From: Eggerthellaceae bacterium
GTDB lineage: Bacteria; Actinomycetota; Coriobacteriia; Coriobacteriales; Eggerthellaceae
Length of the DNA: 9,710 bases
Direction of reading: 5' to 3'
NCBI GenBank assembly: GCA_900754495.1
Contig: CAAEDC010000164.1
Span: 1 to 9,710 of the forward strand
The position numbers and the translations under genes were made by a program. The notes beneath the pieces were generated by a model that was not told the DNA's origin, searched no databases, and worked only from the letters and a program-made list of their open reading frames with translations. Shown one piece after another: positions 1 to 6,297 of the stretch (the first letter of the stretch is position 1; every line of letters starts with the position of its first letter).

Positions 1-27
1 CGCGAAGCGCTCCGGACCGTCGGGATC

Positions 28-942
28 CTACTCCGGCGACACCCTCTTGGACGCCATGCGGCCGAAGAAGCGGGCCAGCAGGTTGAACAGCAGGATGCAC
101 ACCATCAGGACGGCGGCGGTGCCGTTGGACACCATCTCCAGGTCGGGCACGACACCCTCGGAGTTGATCTTCCAGATGTGCACGGCCAGCGTCTCGGCGG
201 GACGGAAGATGTTCCACGGGCACGACGGGCTGGACAGGTCGAAGTTGGTGAAGTCCAGCGACGGCGCGGACTGGCCGGCGGTGTAGATCAGCGCCGCCGC
301 CTCGCCGAACACGCGGCCGGCCGACAGGATGACGCCGGTGATGATGGCGGGCAGCGCGGCGGGCATCAACACGTGGATCGTCGTCTCCCAGCGGCTGGCT
401 CCCAGCGCCAGGCCGCCTTCGCGCTGGTCATCGGGGATGGCCTCGAGCGCCTGCTGGATGACGCGCACCAGGATGGGCAGGTTGAACATCGTCAGCGCCA
501 GCGCGCCGGAGATGATCGAGAAGCCCCAGCCCATCTGCAGCACGAAGAACAGGAAGCCGAACAGGCCGACCACGATGGAGGGCAGCGAGGAGAGCGCCTC
601 GATGACCGTCTTCACCGCGTTGGTGATCTTGTTGACGGGCGCGTACTCCGAAAGGTAGATCGCCGCGCCGAGCGAGATCGGCACCGAGATCACCAGGGTC
701 AGGATCAGTAGGTAGAACGAGTTGAACAACTCGGGGCCGATGCCGCCGCCCGCCTTGAACTGCTCCGGGTCGCCGGTGAGGAAGTTGATGTCGACCAGTT
801 TCCCGAAGCCGTTGATGAGGATGTACGCGATGATGGCGACCAGAACCACGCAGATGAAGCCGACGATGAGGGTGAGCACGCCCGTGCCGACGTCGTTCTG
901 GGCGGCGATGCGCTTCGCGTACGCCTTTTCGTCCTTAGCCAT
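28..942 (-). CDS. pstA: Phosphate ABC transporter permease PstA
   Basis: This 304-residue inner-membrane subunit pairs with PstC to form the phosphate channel of the Pst importer. A first hydrophobic helix lies at about residues 20-43. A periplasmic stretch follows, then the binding-protein-dependent permease domain from about residue 70 to 293. The EAA coupling loop that contacts PstB is visible at about 167-199 (EAIPDDQREGGLALGASRW, then MPAALPAI). The ATG start lies inside the end of pstC, sharing the 8 bases ATGGCTAA, with an AGGGAGGG ribosome binding site about 10 nt upstream, so translation is probably coupled to pstC. Length is normal for the family. It is the last pst gene seen. The stop is TAG, and only 27 bases follow before the window ends, so a downstream partner gene cannot be excluded. 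Confidence 0.96.
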   Translation of the reverse strand: MAKDEKAYAKRIAAQNDVGTGVLTLIVGFICVVLVAIIAYILINGFGKLVDINFLTGDPEQFKAGGGIGPELFNSFYLLILTLVISVPISLGAAIYLSEYAPVNKITNAVKTVIEALSSLPSIVVGLFGFLFFVLQMGWGFSIISGALALTMFNLPILVRVIQQALEAIPDDQREGGLALGASRWETTIHVLMPAALPAIITGVILSAGRVFGEAAALIYTAGQSAPSLDFTNFDLSSPSCPWNIFRPAETLAVHIWKINSEGVVPDLEMVSNGTAAVLMVCILLFNLLARFFGRMASKRVSPE

Positions 943-1879
943 TCTTCTTCAACCCTCCCTTGTGCTCGATGAAGTGGATGATGGCGATGAACACAAGCGA
1001 CATGATCAGCAGGAGCAGCGCCAGCGACCACAGCACGTTGGCGTACACGGTGCCGGTCATCTCGTTGCCGATGCCCATCGTCAGCACCGACGTGAGCGTC
1101 GCGGCGGGGGTGAACAGGCCGTCGGGCATCTGGGCCGCGTTGCCGACGACCATCTGCACGGCCAGCGCCTCGCCGAACGCGCGGGTCATGCCGAGCACGA
1201 CCGCCGTGCACAGCGAGGGCATCGCCGCGCGCAGCACGACGTGCCACACGGTCTGCCAACGCGAGGCGCCGACGCCGTAGGAGCCCTCGCGATAGGCGCG
1301 CGGCACCGAGGTGAGCGCGTCGATCGAAAGGGAGGTGATCGTGGGAAGGATCATCAGCGCCAGCACGATGGACGACGACATGATGCCGTAACCGGTGGTG
1401 CCCGTCAGGTCGCGCATCACGCCCACGATGATCGTCAGGCCCAGCAAGCCGTAGACGACCGAGGGGATGCCGACCAAAAGCTCAACCACCGGCTGGAAGA
1501 CCGAACGGCCGAACTTCGGCGCGATCTCGACGACGAAGATCGCCGAACCGATGGCGAACGGGATGGCGATGATAGTGGACAGCAGCGTCACGGCGAACGA
1601 GCCCACGATCATGGGCAGCGCGCCCACGGTGGGCATGCCGTTGGCGTCATCGACATGCGGGTTCCACTCGGTGCCCGTCAAAAACGCAATGGGGCTGATG
1701 CCGTTCACGAAAAACGTCGCCAGGCCGTGCTGGGCGACCATGAAGATAAGGGTGATGACCAGCAGCACCACGATGGCGATGCAGGCAGCCGACACCGATT
1801 TGCCGGCAAGGTCGACGCGGCCCTTTTTGCTGAGCTTGCGCCGGCCACCCTTAGCGGGGGCGTCCTGTGCGGTTGACAC
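935..1879 (-). CDS. pstC: Phosphate ABC transporter permease PstC
   Basis: This 314-residue membrane subunit is the second half of the phosphate channel. A charged cytoplasmic N-terminus (residues 1-28, rich in Lys/Arg) precedes the first membrane helix at about 29-50. The permease domain runs from about 90 to 306, with the EAA loop at about 188-222 (SVPRAYREGSYGVGASRW). The start is GTG at 1879-1877, chosen because AGAGGAAGG lies 7 nt upstream and no better in-frame ATG precedes it. It follows pstS after a 75-base gap holding a stem-loop, and its end overlaps pstA by 8 nt. The pstC/pstA pair is in the order standard for Pst operons. I see no missing domain. Confidence 0.96.
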   Translation of the reverse strand: MSTAQDAPAKGGRRKLSKKGRVDLAGKSVSAACIAIVVLLVITLIFMVAQHGLATFFVNGISPIAFLTGTEWNPHVDDANGMPTVGALPMIVGSFAVTLLSTIIAIPFAIGSAIFVVEIAPKFGRSVFQPVVELLVGIPSVVYGLLGLTIIVGVMRDLTGTTGYGIMSSSIVLALMILPTITSLSIDALTSVPRAYREGSYGVGASRWQTVWHVVLRAAMPSLCTAVVLGMTRAFGEALAVQMVVGNAAQMPDGLFTPAATLTSVLTMGIGNEMTGTVYANVLWSLALLLLIMSLVFIAIIHFIEHKGGLKKNG

Positions 1880-1914
1880 GGATGAGCCTTCCTCTAGCTT
1901 TCAGTACATGAATA

Positions 1915-1940
1915 GGCCCCCCGGGTTGCCCCAGGGGGCC
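1915..1940 (-). other. GC-rich stem-loop between pstS and pstC
   Basis: In the mRNA sense an arm of GGCCCCC pairs with GGGGGCC, with a smaller GGG/CCC pairing possible inside the loop. It starts 15 nt after the pstS stop and ends 35 nt before the pstC start. The sequence after the stem (TATTCATG) lacks a real U-tract, so full termination is unlikely. In other bacteria such intercistronic hairpins after a binding-protein gene cause partial termination or protect the upstream mRNA, giving more binding protein than permease. Applying that role here is an inference. Confidence 0.6.
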
Positions 1941-1954
1941 GGAAGGGAAAGAGA

Positions 1955-2902
1955 CTAGATCTCGGTGACGTTGCCCTCGGCGTCCTTTTCCACCTTCATG
2001 CCGGACACGGGGATGTAGCCGTTCTCCTCGACCAGCGAGCCCTGGACCTCGTCGCTCATCATGTACTCGATGAACGCAGCCGTGGCCGCATCGGGCTCGA
2101 GCGCGGTGTACATGTGCTCGTAGGCCCAGATGGTCCAGGAGTTGTCCTCGACGTTGGCGGTCTCAGGCGCGACGCCGTCCACGGACAGGGCCTTGGTCTG
2201 GTCGTCGAAGTAGGAGAACGCCAGGTAGGAGATGGCGCCGGGGGTCTCGGAGACCATCTTGGCGACGGTGCCCGAAGAATCCTGCTCCTGGAAGGTCGCG
2301 GACTCCTGGTCGCCCAGCACGGCGGCCTCGAAGACCGCACGGGTGCCGGAGCCGGCCTGGCGGTTGATGACGACGATCTCCTGATCGGAGCCGCCCACCT
2401 CGCTCCAGTTGGTGATCTCGCCGGTGAAGATCTTGGCGAGGTCGGCGATGGCGATGTCGTCGACGGAGACCTCGGGGTTCACGATCGGGCCCATGCCCAC
2501 GACGCACACGCGGTTGTCCTTGATCTTCTCGGCGTCGGCGGGATCGTCGACCTTCTCCTCGGCGAACACGTCGGAGTTGCCGATCTGCACCGCGCCCTGG
2601 ACGATCTGCGTGATGCCCTGGCCGGAGCCGCCGCCCTGGATGGTGATCTGGACGCCGGAGTTCTCCTCCATGAACTGCTCGGCGGCAGCCTCGACGAGGG
2701 GCTGCAGAGCGGTGGAGCCGACGGCGGTGATGGTGCCGGACAGCTCGGCGGCAGCCTTGTCGCCGCCCTCGGCGGAGTCGCCCTCGGTGGTGGAGGAGCT
2801 GTTGCCGGAGCAGCCGGCCATGGTCAGGCCGGCGACGGCGGCGGTGCCGCCGGCGACCGCCAGGAAGCGACGACGGCTCATGGAGTTGTTCGCGATCTGC
2901 AT
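1955..2902 (-). CDS. pstS: Phosphate-binding lipoprotein PstS (Tat-type signal)
   Basis: This is the extracytoplasmic receptor that captures phosphate and delivers it to PstC/PstA. From the ATG at 2902 it is 315 residues. The N-terminus has a twin-arginine motif (SRRRFL, residues 9-14), a hydrophobic stretch, and a lipobox ending at Cys31 (LTMAGC). That predicts a folded, lipid-anchored protein exported by Tat. A Ser/Thr/Gly/Glu-rich linker follows to about residue 53. Phosphate-site segments typical of PstS are GSTALQPL (62-69), GGGSGQGI (90-97), GNSD (108-111) and RQAGSGTR (181-188). TGEITNW (160-166) is another family signature. An in-frame TTG at 2908 is an alternative start, 5 nt after AGGAAAGG, and would add two residues. 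The gene has its own candidate Pho operator upstream (2987-3025). Confidence 0.95.
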   Translation of the reverse strand: MQIANNSMSRRRFLAVAGGTAAVAGLTMAGCSGNSSSTTEGDSAEGGDKAAAELSGTITAVGSTALQPLVEAAAEQFMEENSGVQITIQGGGSGQGITQIVQGAVQIGNSDVFAEEKVDDPADAEKIKDNRVCVVGMGPIVNPEVSVDDIAIADLAKIFTGEITNWSEVGGSDQEIVVINRQAGSGTRAVFEAAVLGDQESATFQEQDSSGTVAKMVSETPGAISYLAFSYFDDQTKALSVDGVAPETANVEDNSWTIWAYEHMYTALEPDAATAAFIEYMMSDEVQGSLVEENGYIPVSGMKVEKDAEGNVTEI

Positions 2903-2939
2903 GATCAATGTTTCCTTTCCTCAGAACTCTCGTTCACTC

Positions 2940-2960
2940 GGGGCGCAAGGGTTCCGCCCC
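2940..2960 (-). other. Small stem-loop in the pstS leader
   Basis: GGGGCG (2940-2945) pairs with CGCCCC (2955-2960) across a 9-nt loop, in the untranslated leader between the candidate pstS promoter and the ribosome binding site (about 2911-2920). No U-run follows, so it is not a terminator. It might stabilise the message. Function unknown. Confidence 0.35.
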
Positions 2961-2986
2961 TGCGTCTGCCTATGGTAGAAAGCGGC

Positions 2987-3025
2987 TATCAGAGCTTCGT
3001 CAGGTGCGTGCAAAATCTCTGTTAA
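2987..3025 (-). promoter_or_regulatory. Candidate Pho box / promoter of pstS
   Basis: Read on the minus strand, four hexamers occur with exact 11-bp period: TTAACA-N5-TTTGCA-N5-CTGACG-N5-CTGATA. The first two fit the TTNACA-N5-TTNACA pattern known for PhoP-type regulators (the second with one mismatch). The last two recall the CTGTCA half-sites of PhoB boxes. TACCAT, a possible -10 element, lies 9 nt further on (2977-2972). The site aligns without gaps with 4694-4732 upstream of pstB at about 22 of 39 positions, including a shared AGATTT and CCTGAC at identical spacing. It is in the right place (85 nt before the pstS ATG). The regulator itself is not in the window. Confidence 0.5.
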
Positions 3026-3040
3026 GTCGCGTTTTCCCAG

Positions 3041-3712
3041 CTAGTTGAGCGGCTCGCCCTTGTACAGGCCGGTGATGGAGTACTCCACCCACTCGGCGAT
3101 GTTCTGGGCGTGATCGCCCACGCGCTCCAGGTACTTGGCCACCATCAGGGCCTCGACCAGGTTGGCCGCCGGATCCGCCTCGGACTTGATGCCGTTGATG
3201 ACATCCTGCTTCACGCGGTCGAACATCTCGTTGACGCCGTCGTCCGCGCCGATCACGGCGTGTGCGCGCTCCTCGTCGCGATGCACGTAGGCGCCCACGG
3301 CCTCATGCACCATCGCGCTGGCGCGGCCCGCCATGGCGGCCAGGTGCGCGTTGAGCTCGGAGTCGAACCCGCCGTCGAGCGTCAGCACGACGTCGGCGAT
3401 GTCGGACGCCTGGTCGCCGATGCGCTCGAGGTCGCCCACCATCTTGAGCGCGGCGCCCACGCGGCGCAGGTCGCCGGCGACCACCGGCTGCTGCATCAGC
3501 AGCAGCTTCAGGCACAGGCTCTCGATGTCGCGCTCGAAGTTGTCGATCTCGTCGTCGTTGGCGAGGATCTCGCGCGCCTTGGCCACATCGCGCGTGGAGA
3601 GCACCTCCACCGCCGCCATCAGCGCCGATTCGGTCGCCGTGGCCATGCCCTTGAGCTGCTCGTTGAGCAGGTCAAGCTGCGAATCGAACCTTGCACGAGC
3701 CATGGGGATCAC
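3041..3712 (-). CDS. phoU: Phosphate signalling regulator PhoU
   Basis: PhoU is a cytoplasmic, all-helical metal-binding protein that links the Pst transporter to the PhoR-type sensor kinase and represses the Pho regulon when phosphate is plentiful. The 223 residues form two tandem PhoU domains. The signature occurs twice, 100 residues apart: [11 protein letters not shown] (96-106) and [11 protein letters not shown] (196-206), carrying the acidic and Asp residues used for metal binding. The GTG start at 3712 overlaps the pstB stop (GTGA, 4 nt) and has GGAAGG 5 nt upstream. An internal ATG at 3703 starts where family similarity begins and is an alternative. Here phoU sits between pstB and pstS rather than at the operon end. 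Confidence 0.94.
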   Translation of the reverse strand: MIPMARARFDSQLDLLNEQLKGMATATESALMAAVEVLSTRDVAKAREILANDDEIDNFERDIESLCLKLLLMQQPVVAGDLRRVGAALKMVGDLERIGDQASDIADVVLTLDGGFDSELNAHLAAMAGRASAMVHEAVGAYVHRDEERAHAVIGADDGVNEMFDRVKQDVINGIKSEADPAANLVEALMVAKYLERVGDHAQNIAEWVEYSITGLYKGEPLN

Positions 3713-4533
3713 CCGAACCTTCCCGTGATGTAGTCTTCGGTGCGTTTGTCGGAGGGGTTGCTGAACAGCTTCTCAGTGTCGTCGAACTCCACCAGATCGC
3801 CCAGCAGGAAGTAGGCGCATTTGTCGGACACGCGGGCGGCCTGCTGCATGTTGTGCGTGACCATGACCACCGTGTAGTCCTTCTTGAGCTCCACGGCCAG
3901 CTCCTCGATGCGGCTGGTGGACAGCGGATCGAGGGCGCTGGTGGCCTCGTCCATCAGCAGGACGTCAGGCTCGACCGCCAGCGCGCGGGCGATGCACAGG
4001 CGCTGCTGCTGGCCGCCGGAAAGCGCCAGAGCGCTGTCCTTCAGACGGTCCTTCACCTCGTCGAAGATCGCCGCTTTGCGCAGCGCGGTCTCGACGATCT
4101 CGTCGAGCTTGTCCTTGCTCTTGATGCCGTGCGTGCGCGGGCCGAACGCGACGTTGTCGTAAACGCTCATCGGGAAGGGGTTGGCCTTCTGGAACACCAT
4201 GCCGATGCGCTTGCGCAGCAGGTTGACGTCCATTTCCTTGCCGTAGATCTCTTCGCCGTCGAGCGTGACGGAGCCTTCGATGCGGCATCCGTTGACCATG
4301 TCGTTCATGCGGTTGAGCGTGCGCAGCAGCGTCGACTTGCCGCAACCCGACGGGCCGATGAACGCCGTGATCTGGTTCTCGGGGATGTCCATGTTGATGC
4401 CGTGGAGCGCGTGGAACTCGCCGTAGTACAGATCGAGATCCTTCACGGTCATCTTGATGGAAGCCGGGGCGTCTTCATGCGATCCCTCGTACGCCACCTT
4501 GTCCACGATACCCTGGAGGCTGGCTTCTACCAT
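3709..4533 (-). CDS. pstB: Phosphate ABC transporter ATP-binding protein PstB
   Basis: This 274-residue ATPase powers phosphate import through PstC/PstA. All ABC motifs are present: Walker [10 protein letters not shown] (60-68), Q-loop Gln115 in [11 protein letters not shown], signature LSGGQQQRL (171-179), Walker B VLLMDE (191-196), D-loop SALD and H-loop His227. The PstB-typical stretch LYYGEFHAL is at about 36-44, and an N-terminal extension of about 25 residues precedes it. The ATG at 4533 has AAAGGA 7 nt upstream. This is the first gene of the locus, with a leader of about 160 nt and a candidate Pho box at 4694-4732. Its stop overlaps the phoU start, so the two are probably translationally coupled. 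Confidence 0.96.
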   Translation of the reverse strand: MVEASLQGIVDKVAYEGSHEDAPASIKMTVKDLDLYYGEFHALHGINMDIPENQITAFIGPSGCGKSTLLRTLNRMNDMVNGCRIEGSVTLDGEEIYGKEMDVNLLRKRIGMVFQKANPFPMSVYDNVAFGPRTHGIKSKDKLDEIVETALRKAAIFDEVKDRLKDSALALSGGQQQRLCIARALAVEPDVLLMDEATSALDPLSTSRIEELAVELKKDYTVVMVTHNMQQAARVSDKCAYFLLGDLVEFDDTEKLFSNPSDKRTEDYITGRFG

Positions 4534-4693
4534 TCATTCGTCCTTTCGCTTCGTTCCTCGGCATGAGCGCTTGGCGGAGGGCCGCGTCGCAGTTGCGCGG
4601 CGCTGCGGCATGCGGAATCCGCGCGCCAAACCGCGCAAGGCACACGACGATCCCGTCGGCGCTCATCGCCGATAGAGAACTCTATGGGGTTCG
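4534..4693 (-). other. Structured GC-rich leader of pstB
   Basis: There is no convincing gene between the candidate Pho box and pstB. Several inverted repeats are visible. A perfect 14-bp palindrome, ATAGAGAACTCTAT, lies at 4672-4685, just downstream of the Pho box where a -10 region or transcription start is expected. TCGGCG/CGCCGA with a 5-nt loop lies at 4656-4672. GCGCG/CGCGC lies at 4621-4636, and the palindrome GCGGAATCCGC at 4612-4622. The palindrome could be an operator and the others leader hairpins. None matches a riboswitch class I can recognise. A 63-codon frame starting at 4666 runs into pstB out of frame and has no clear ribosome binding site. Confidence 0.4.
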
Positions 4694-4732
4694 AATTAAG
4701 GAGAAGTCAGGCGGAGGTCAAATCTTTGCAAA
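4694..4732 (-). promoter_or_regulatory. Candidate Pho box / promoter of pstB-phoU
   Basis: On the minus strand the hexamers TTTGCA-N5-TTGACC-N5-CTGACT-N5-TTAATT occur at exact 11-bp period, aligned in phase with the candidate box upstream of pstS (2987-3025). TTGACC at 4716-4721 could double as a -35 element. A possible -10 (CATAGA, 4685-4680) is weak. The match in sequence, period and genomic position at two promoters of the same locus is the main support. Which regulator binds is inferred from the gene context. Confidence 0.5.
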
Positions 4733-4741
4733 ACCGGACAC

Positions 4742-4791
4742 GACGCAAGGGCGGCAAGGGCGCAAAGGCAGCTAGGGCGCAAAGGCGGCAA
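4742..4791. repeat. Short direct repeat, GGGCGCAAAGGC type
   Basis: AGGGCGCAAAGGC occurs at 4757-4769 and again at 4774-4786 (17-bp period), flanked by the related GGCGGCAAG/GGCGGCAAGA words. It is a small tandem duplication at the edge of the larger repeat cluster. No gene is apparent in it. Confidence 0.6.
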
Positions 4792-4805
4792 GAGCTTTCG
4801 CAGAA

Positions 4806-5043
4806 CCCCAAATAACGCATTTTTTGGATATCTCAGCCAAAAATGACGATAGTTGGGGCGAAACCCCCTCCGGAGAGGCGATTTCTTGGGCAATTGGGAA
4901 CACAGAGGCTCCCCCAACTTGGATGCGCTGGCATTTCCGCAGGTCAGAAAAGTGTCGCTAATTGAGAATTGAACGCTCGTCGACCTAACACCCCAACTAA
5001 CGTAAAAAATGACTCCGATATCCAAAAAATGCGTTATTCGGGG
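4806..5043. repeat. 238-bp block with long inverted arms (MITE-like or structured RNA)
   Basis: The outer 27 bases at each end (4806-4832 and 5017-5043) are inverted copies with a single mismatch, read inward from CCCC(A/G)AATAACGC and ending in GGATATC. The inversion continues imperfectly for 26 more bases (4833-4858 against 4991-5016, about 17 of 26) and closes on AGTTGGGG. The central 132 bases include another CCCCAACT (4912-4919) that could pair with the left arm instead, giving an alternative fold. No obvious target-site duplication flanks the block and it holds no transposase. It lies outside convincing genes, between the pstB promoter and the 36-bp array. A non-autonomous transposable element, a dispersed intergenic repeat and a structured RNA all fit. 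Confidence 0.7.
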
Positions 5044-5141
5044 CGCGAGGCGGTGCGGCAGGACACGACAAGGACCTTGGCATCCACGTAAGCCCCTCCC
5101 GTAGCCGGGCGCGAGGCGGTGCGGCAGCGCGCAACAAGGAC
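5041..5141. repeat. Two 35-bp direct repeats
   Basis: The 21-bp word starting GGGCGCGAGGCGG and ending GCGGCAG is identical at 5041-5061 and 5107-5127. Similarity continues to the words ACAAGGAC at 5075 and 5141, so the unit is about 35 bp with a 66-bp offset. The first copy overlaps the GGGG end of the inverted-arm block and the second leads straight into the 36-bp array, which suggests the array grew from related sequence. Confidence 0.7.
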
Positions 5142-5489
5142 TCTCAGCCGTACGCGATGGAGAGTCGCAGCAAAGGATCGCAGCTTTGCGCGATGAAGGG
5201 TCACTACGGCAGCGAAATCTCACGACCATGCGCGATGAAGGGTCGCAGTGAGGCATCGCAGCCATACGCGACGAAGAGTCGCAGCAAAGACTCTCAGCCG
5301 TGTGCGACGAGGGGTCGTTGCGAGGGCCCTCGGCTTTGCGAAACAACGAGTCGCAGCGAGGACTCTCCGCTTTGCGCGACAAGGGGTCCTGGCGAGGACT
5401 TGCAGCTATGCGCGTTGAAGGCGTGGCGAAGAGTCGCCTATGCGCGACAAAGGATTGCAGTAAATTCAGGCGAAGAGTCGCGGCGATGC
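5129..5489. repeat. Degenerate 36-bp tandem array (about nine units)
   Basis: Head-to-tail units begin at about 5154, 5190, 5232, 5268, 5304, 5340, 5376, 5412 and 5444, with a partial unit before them. Six are exactly 36 bp, one is 42, one is 32, and the last is longer and merges with a hairpin. The common pattern is GCGAYGAAGGGTCGCAGC, then GAGGACTCTCAGC, then YTTGC. Many units contain GAGTC or GGGTC followed 8 nt later by GACTC, so each can form a small hairpin. Because 36 is a multiple of 3, both strands show long open frames with 12-residue periodic peptides. These have no ribosome binding site and no recognisable family. Units differ from each other and have no unique spacers, so this is not a CRISPR array. 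Confidence 0.75.
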
Positions 5490-5507
5490 ACGGCGCGACT
5501 CTTCGCC
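5469..5507 (-). terminator. 14-bp stem hairpin after the GyrI-like gene
   Basis: GGCGAAGAGTCGCG (5469-5482) is perfectly complementary to 5494-5507 across an 11-nt loop, beginning 8 nt after the stop codon of the gene at 5515-5988. The stem is very stable. The sequence after it in the mRNA sense (TGAATTTAC) is only a weak U-tract, so termination may be partial, or the hairpin may protect the 3' end. The arm GAAGAGTCGC is the core of the neighbouring 36-bp array, so the hairpin appears to have arisen from an inverted repeat unit. Confidence 0.5.
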
Positions 5508-5514
5508 GCAAAAG

Positions 5515-5988
5515 CTACGCGCGGACGGAGCTGTAGATCGTGCAGATGCGGTTGCCGTCCTCGTCGGTGCGGTACGCCTCGAAGTCGGCGACGTCCCCGC
5601 GCGGGAAGTCGGGACCGTAGATGATGTCCCATGCCGCGTTCATCGTATCGGGCGTCACGTCGAAGCGCGCGTACGTGCCAGCGGGGATGGTGAACTCGAC
5701 CATTCCCTCGGGAACCGCACCCGTCGCGGGGCAGCCGACGATGGCGTCGTACTCCCACACGCTGTAGTCGTAATTGCAGTAGATGGCGTAGATGTCGAAC
5801 GGCTCGGACGCGCGGCCCTCGATCTTGTTGATGCGGCCTTCGGGCGCGAGTTCCTGACCCATCGGAGCACCGAGCATCGCGCGCCACAGGTTGGGGATCT
5901 TCAGGCTGCACTCGCCGGTGGTCGACTCGATACGGTCGCACATGCCCACCACACGCGTTTCGGGAAGCTCGACGAGCTTGTACTCCAT
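5515..5988 (-). CDS. GyrI-like effector-binding domain protein
   Basis: This 157-residue soluble protein matches the stand-alone GyrI-like / AraC-type effector-binding fold, which binds small hydrophobic or cationic ligands and occurs alone or fused to MerR/AraC regulators. The N-terminus MEYKLVELPETRVVGM fits the first strand of the fold. YAIYCNYD (about residues 67-74), GMVEFTIPAGTYARF (about 95-109) and IIYGPDFP with a following FEAY segment fit its second half. The fold's ligand-contacting acidic residue could be one of the Asp/Glu in WEYDAI or DFEAY, but I cannot assign it. No DNA-binding domain is present. The ATG at 5988 has GCGAGG 5 nt upstream. It stands alone. It may be a drug-sequestering or gyrase-modulating protein, but no specific ligand can be read from sequence. 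Confidence 0.75.
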   Translation of the reverse strand: MEYKLVELPETRVVGMCDRIESTTGECSLKIPNLWRAMLGAPMGQELAPEGRINKIEGRASEPFDIYAIYCNYDYSVWEYDAIVGCPATGAVPEGMVEFTIPAGTYARFDVTPDTMNAAWDIIYGPDFPRGDVADFEAYRTDEDGNRICTIYSSVRA

Positions 5989-6297
5989 AATGGCCTCGCT
6001 TTCCTCGAGATGCCGCCGGGCTGCGGCGCTACCCTTCTATTGTAGCGCGCCGTCCGGCGAGAAGCTCGGGACGGGAGGAAGCGAGACGGGACGGCGCAGG
6101 CGTTCGGCAGCGCGCAGCGGCACGAGGTCAGCAACGACGCGCACTCGACGACGGTGCGCCCGGCGACGCCTGCGGATGCGCGCGCTCGGCGATGCCCTGT
6201 GCGCGCGCCCGTTCGACAGCGGAACACGCTCGATGACATGCGCTCAGCGTCATCCCGAAGCAGCATCGGCAGACGACGGACCCTGCCGCATCACGCG
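5989..6297. other. Intergenic region with possible promoter and weak hairpins
   Basis: This 309-base gap holds no convincing gene; all open frames in it are short or run in from neighbours. On the minus strand TACAAT (6044-6039) is a good -10 candidate for the GyrI-like gene, 51 nt upstream of its start, but no recognisable -35 is present at normal spacing. Two short inverted repeats lie downstream of the exporter gene: CGGCAG/CTGCCG (6267-6288) and GATGAC/GTCATC (6232-6254). Neither is followed by a U-run. A GCCGC/GCGGC stem (6012-6027) lies in the leader of the GyrI-like gene. Confidence 0.4.

Noticed and set aside
722..1876. 384-codon plus-strand frame opposite pstC
   Set aside because: It is antisense to pstC/pstA, and its His/Asp/Arg-rich composition has no domain signal.
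2114..3025. 303-codon plus-strand frame opposite pstS
   Set aside because: It is a Gly/Asp/Val-rich shadow of PstS and crosses the pstS promoter.
4475..4666. Possible leader peptide of 63 codons before pstB
   Set aside because: It has no clear ribosome binding site, overlaps pstB out of frame, and has no regulatory codon run.
4534..4693. Riboswitch in the pstB leader
   Set aside because: Hairpins exist, but no known aptamer core or terminator/antiterminator pair could be recognised.
5129..5489. CRISPR array with 36-bp repeats
   Set aside because: Units are directly contiguous, diverge from each other and have no unique spacers. No cas genes are in the window.
4696..5511. 271-codon minus-strand reading frame through the repeat cluster
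   Set aside because: It starts with TTG without a ribosome binding site. The sequence is low-complexity 12-residue repeats plus translation of the inverted-arm block, and nothing resembles a protein family.
5157..5624. 155-codon plus-strand frame over the tandem array
   Set aside because: It is open only because the unit length is a multiple of 3, and it runs antisense into the well-supported GyrI-like gene.
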